6,439 nt of DNA. Source: DATDOY01 sp035293045. Its GTDB lineage: Bacteria > Actinomycetota > Acidimicrobiia > IMCC26256 > JACPCJ01. The DNA is taken from positions 1 to 6,439 of the forward strand of contig DATDOY010000201.1 of the NCBI GenBank assembly GCA_035293045.1, in the 5' to 3' direction. Within the stretch, counting starts at the first letter, position 1. Every line of letters starts with the position of its first letter. Shown here piece by piece: positions 5,052-6,439 of this stretch. A program made the translations under genes and the position numbers. The notes below the pieces were generated by a model. That model worked only from the letters and a program-made list of their open reading frames with translations. It did not search any database and was not told where the DNA came from.

Positions 5052-6436
5052 TGAGCGCGCACGGGGACGCCCTCGCCCGCTCGGGTTGGACGCCGTCGAG
5101 TTGGCGCGGCTTCGCCGCCGACCAGCAACCCGACTGGCCGGATCCCGACGCGCTCGACGCGGCCCTCAAGGAACTCGAAGCGCTCCCCCCGCTCGTGTTC
5201 GCCGGCGAGGCCCGCAACCTCACGCGATCGCTGGCCGACGTCTGCGAAGGACGGGCATTCGTCCTCCAGGCCGGCGACTGCGCCGAGAGCTTCGACGGGT
5301 TCTCCGCCAACGAGATCCGCGACAAGCTCAAGGTCATCCTCCAGATGGCCGTCGTGTTCACGTACTCGACGGGCGTCCCCACGCTGAAGATCGGGCGCAT
5401 CGCGGGGCAGTTCGCCAAGCCGCGTTCGGCCGCTACCGAAACGCGTGACGGCACGGAGCTGCCCTCGTTCCGAGGTCACATCGTCAACGAGATCGACTTC
5501 GAGGCCCAGGCGCGGGTTCCCGACCCCGGCCGGCTCGTGCGCGCCTATCACCAGTCGGCGGCGACCCTGAACCTCCTGCGCGCGTTCACCAAGGGCGGCT
5601 TCGCCGACCTCAACCAAGTGCACGCATGGAACCTCGAGTTCACCAAGTCGAGCCTCGAGGGCCAGCGCTACGACGTGATGGCCGACGAGATCGACCGCGC
5701 CATGCGGTTCATGGCCGCGTGCGGCATCGACCTCGCCACCGAGCCGCGCCTGCACGAGGTCGACTTCTACACATCGCACGAAGCGCTGATCCTCGGCTAC
5801 GAGGAGGCGCTCACCCGCGTCGACTCACTCACCGACGAGTGGTACGACTGCTCGGCACACATGTTGTGGATCGGCGAGCGCACGCGTCAGCTCGACGGAG
5901 CACACGTGCACTTCCTCTCGGGGGTTCACAACCCCGTGGGTTGCAAGCTCGGCCCGACGACCACGCCCGAGGAAGCCCTGAGCCTCTGCGAAGCCCTCAA
6001 CCCCGGGCGCGTGCCCGGTCGCCTCACCCTCATCTCGCGCATGGGGGTCGGCAAGGTGCGTGAAGTGCTCCCGCCGATCGTCGAGGCGATCAAGGTCGCC
6101 GGCCATCCCGTGGTGTGGGAGTGCGACCCCATGCACGGCAACACGTTCACCAGCGAGAGCGGATACAAGACCCGGAGCCTGCCCGACATCATGGGCGAGC
6201 TCGAGGGGTACTTCGAGGTGCATCGCGCCCTCGGCACCTGGCCCGGCGGGATCCACGTCGAGCTCACCGGCACCAACGTCACCGAGTGCCTCGGCGGTAG
6301 CGACGAGGTGCTCGACGACCACCTGGTGTCTCGCTACGAGACCATGTGCGATCCCCGGCTCAACGCCCGCCAGGGCCTCGACCTTGCCTTCGACGCCGCC
6401 GAGTTGCTGAGGACCCTTCCCCGGTTCCCATCGTGA
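5051..6436 (+). CDS. aroG: Class II 3-deoxy-D-arabino-heptulosonate 7-phosphate (DAHP) synthase
   Basis: This enzyme condenses phosphoenolpyruvate with erythrose 4-phosphate to DAHP, the first step of the shikimate pathway. The 461-residue length matches M. tuberculosis AroG (462). The start WTPSSWRGF (13-21) and LPPLVFAGEARNLTRSL (45-61) are typical of class II. The metal ligands are all present: Cys77 (LQAGDCAES), His362 (DPMHGNT), Glu404 (HVELTG) and Asp434 (MCDPRLN), corresponding to Cys87, His369, Glu411 and Asp441 in M. tuberculosis. Substrate residues Arg116, Lys123 (AKPRS), Glu276 and Arg277 (GERTR), Lys299 (CKLGP) and Arg330 (ISRMG) are also conserved. The GTG at 5051 is preferred: it overlaps the bpa stop by one base and gives the family length, while the in-frame upstream ATG at 4913 would add 46 residues read inside bpa. 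Expression likely depends on the bpa promoter. Aromatic feedback control, known in the mycobacterial enzyme, cannot be assessed here. Confidence 0.96.
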   Translation: MSAHGDALARSGWTPSSWRGFAADQQPDWPDPDALDAALKELEALPPLVFAGEARNLTRSLADVCEGRAFVLQAGDCAESFDGFSANEIRDKLKVILQMAVVFTYSTGVPTLKIGRIAGQFAKPRSAATETRDGTELPSFRGHIVNEIDFEAQARVPDPGRLVRAYHQSAATLNLLRAFTKGGFADLNQVHAWNLEFTKSSLEGQRYDVMADEIDRAMRFMAACGIDLATEPRLHEVDFYTSHEALILGYEEALTRVDSLTDEWYDCSAHMLWIGERTRQLDGAHVHFLSGVHNPVGCKLGPTTTPEEALSLCEALNPGRVPGRLTLISRMGVGKVREVLPPIVEAIKVAGHPVVWECDPMHGNTFTSESGYKTRSLPDIMGELEGYFEVHRALGTWPGGIHVELTGTNVTECLGGSDEVLDDHLVSRYETMCDPRLNARQGLDLAFDAAELLRTLPRFPS

Positions 6437-6439
6437 GCA

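Noticed and set aside
1..6439. Mobile element, CRISPR array, tRNA, rRNA or riboswitch
   Set aside because: No transposase-like protein, no regularly spaced repeats, no cloverleaf or rRNA-like conserved stretch was seen; intergenic gaps are all under 100 bases.

Overview
The window is compact, very GC-rich bacterial core chromosome. Taken together, the genes point to an Actinomycetota member: a ring-forming proteasome activator (Bpa/PafE), a class II DAHP synthase of the mycobacterial type, and several genes that appear to be transcribed without a leader from a TAGNNT -10 box. The extremely short intergenic gaps and the overall gene style would fit an Acidimicrobiia-like lineage, but that finer placement is an inference.

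Layout, left to right. (1) A leftward block covers 1-2075. In transcription order it holds a small lipoprotein (2075-1743), a MenA-like UbiA-superfamily prenyltransferase (1699-680) and a cytochrome P450 that starts inside the prenyltransferase stop codon (GTGA overlap) and runs off the left edge. (2) A 45-bp divergent gap leads to rightward purE (2121-2627). (3) purE converges on a leftward NiCoT-type nickel/cobalt permease with a His-rich loop (3579-2674). (4) A 38-bp divergent gap leads to a rightward NAD-type short-chain dehydrogenase (3618-4412). (5) A 93-bp gap carries a -10 box and a canonical Shine-Dalgarno. It leads to the bacterial proteasome activator gene (4506-5051), which shares one base with the GTG start of class II DAHP synthase (5051-6436). 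The window stops at a GTGA that could begin another coupled gene.

How the genes may work together. Two pairs look translationally coupled: prenyltransferase with P450, and proteasome activator with DAHP synthase. The first suggests a prenylated product, perhaps a menaquinone-type quinone, that is then oxidised. The second joins a protein-degradation cofactor to the first step of aromatic biosynthesis, from which menaquinone also derives; whether that link has meaning is open. purE (purine synthesis), the metal permease and the dehydrogenase look like independent single-gene units. I see no mobile element, CRISPR array, tRNA or rRNA. No stretch over 300 bases lacks a gene. This is largely ordinary core genome; the points of interest are promoter architecture, gene coupling and a few motif variants.
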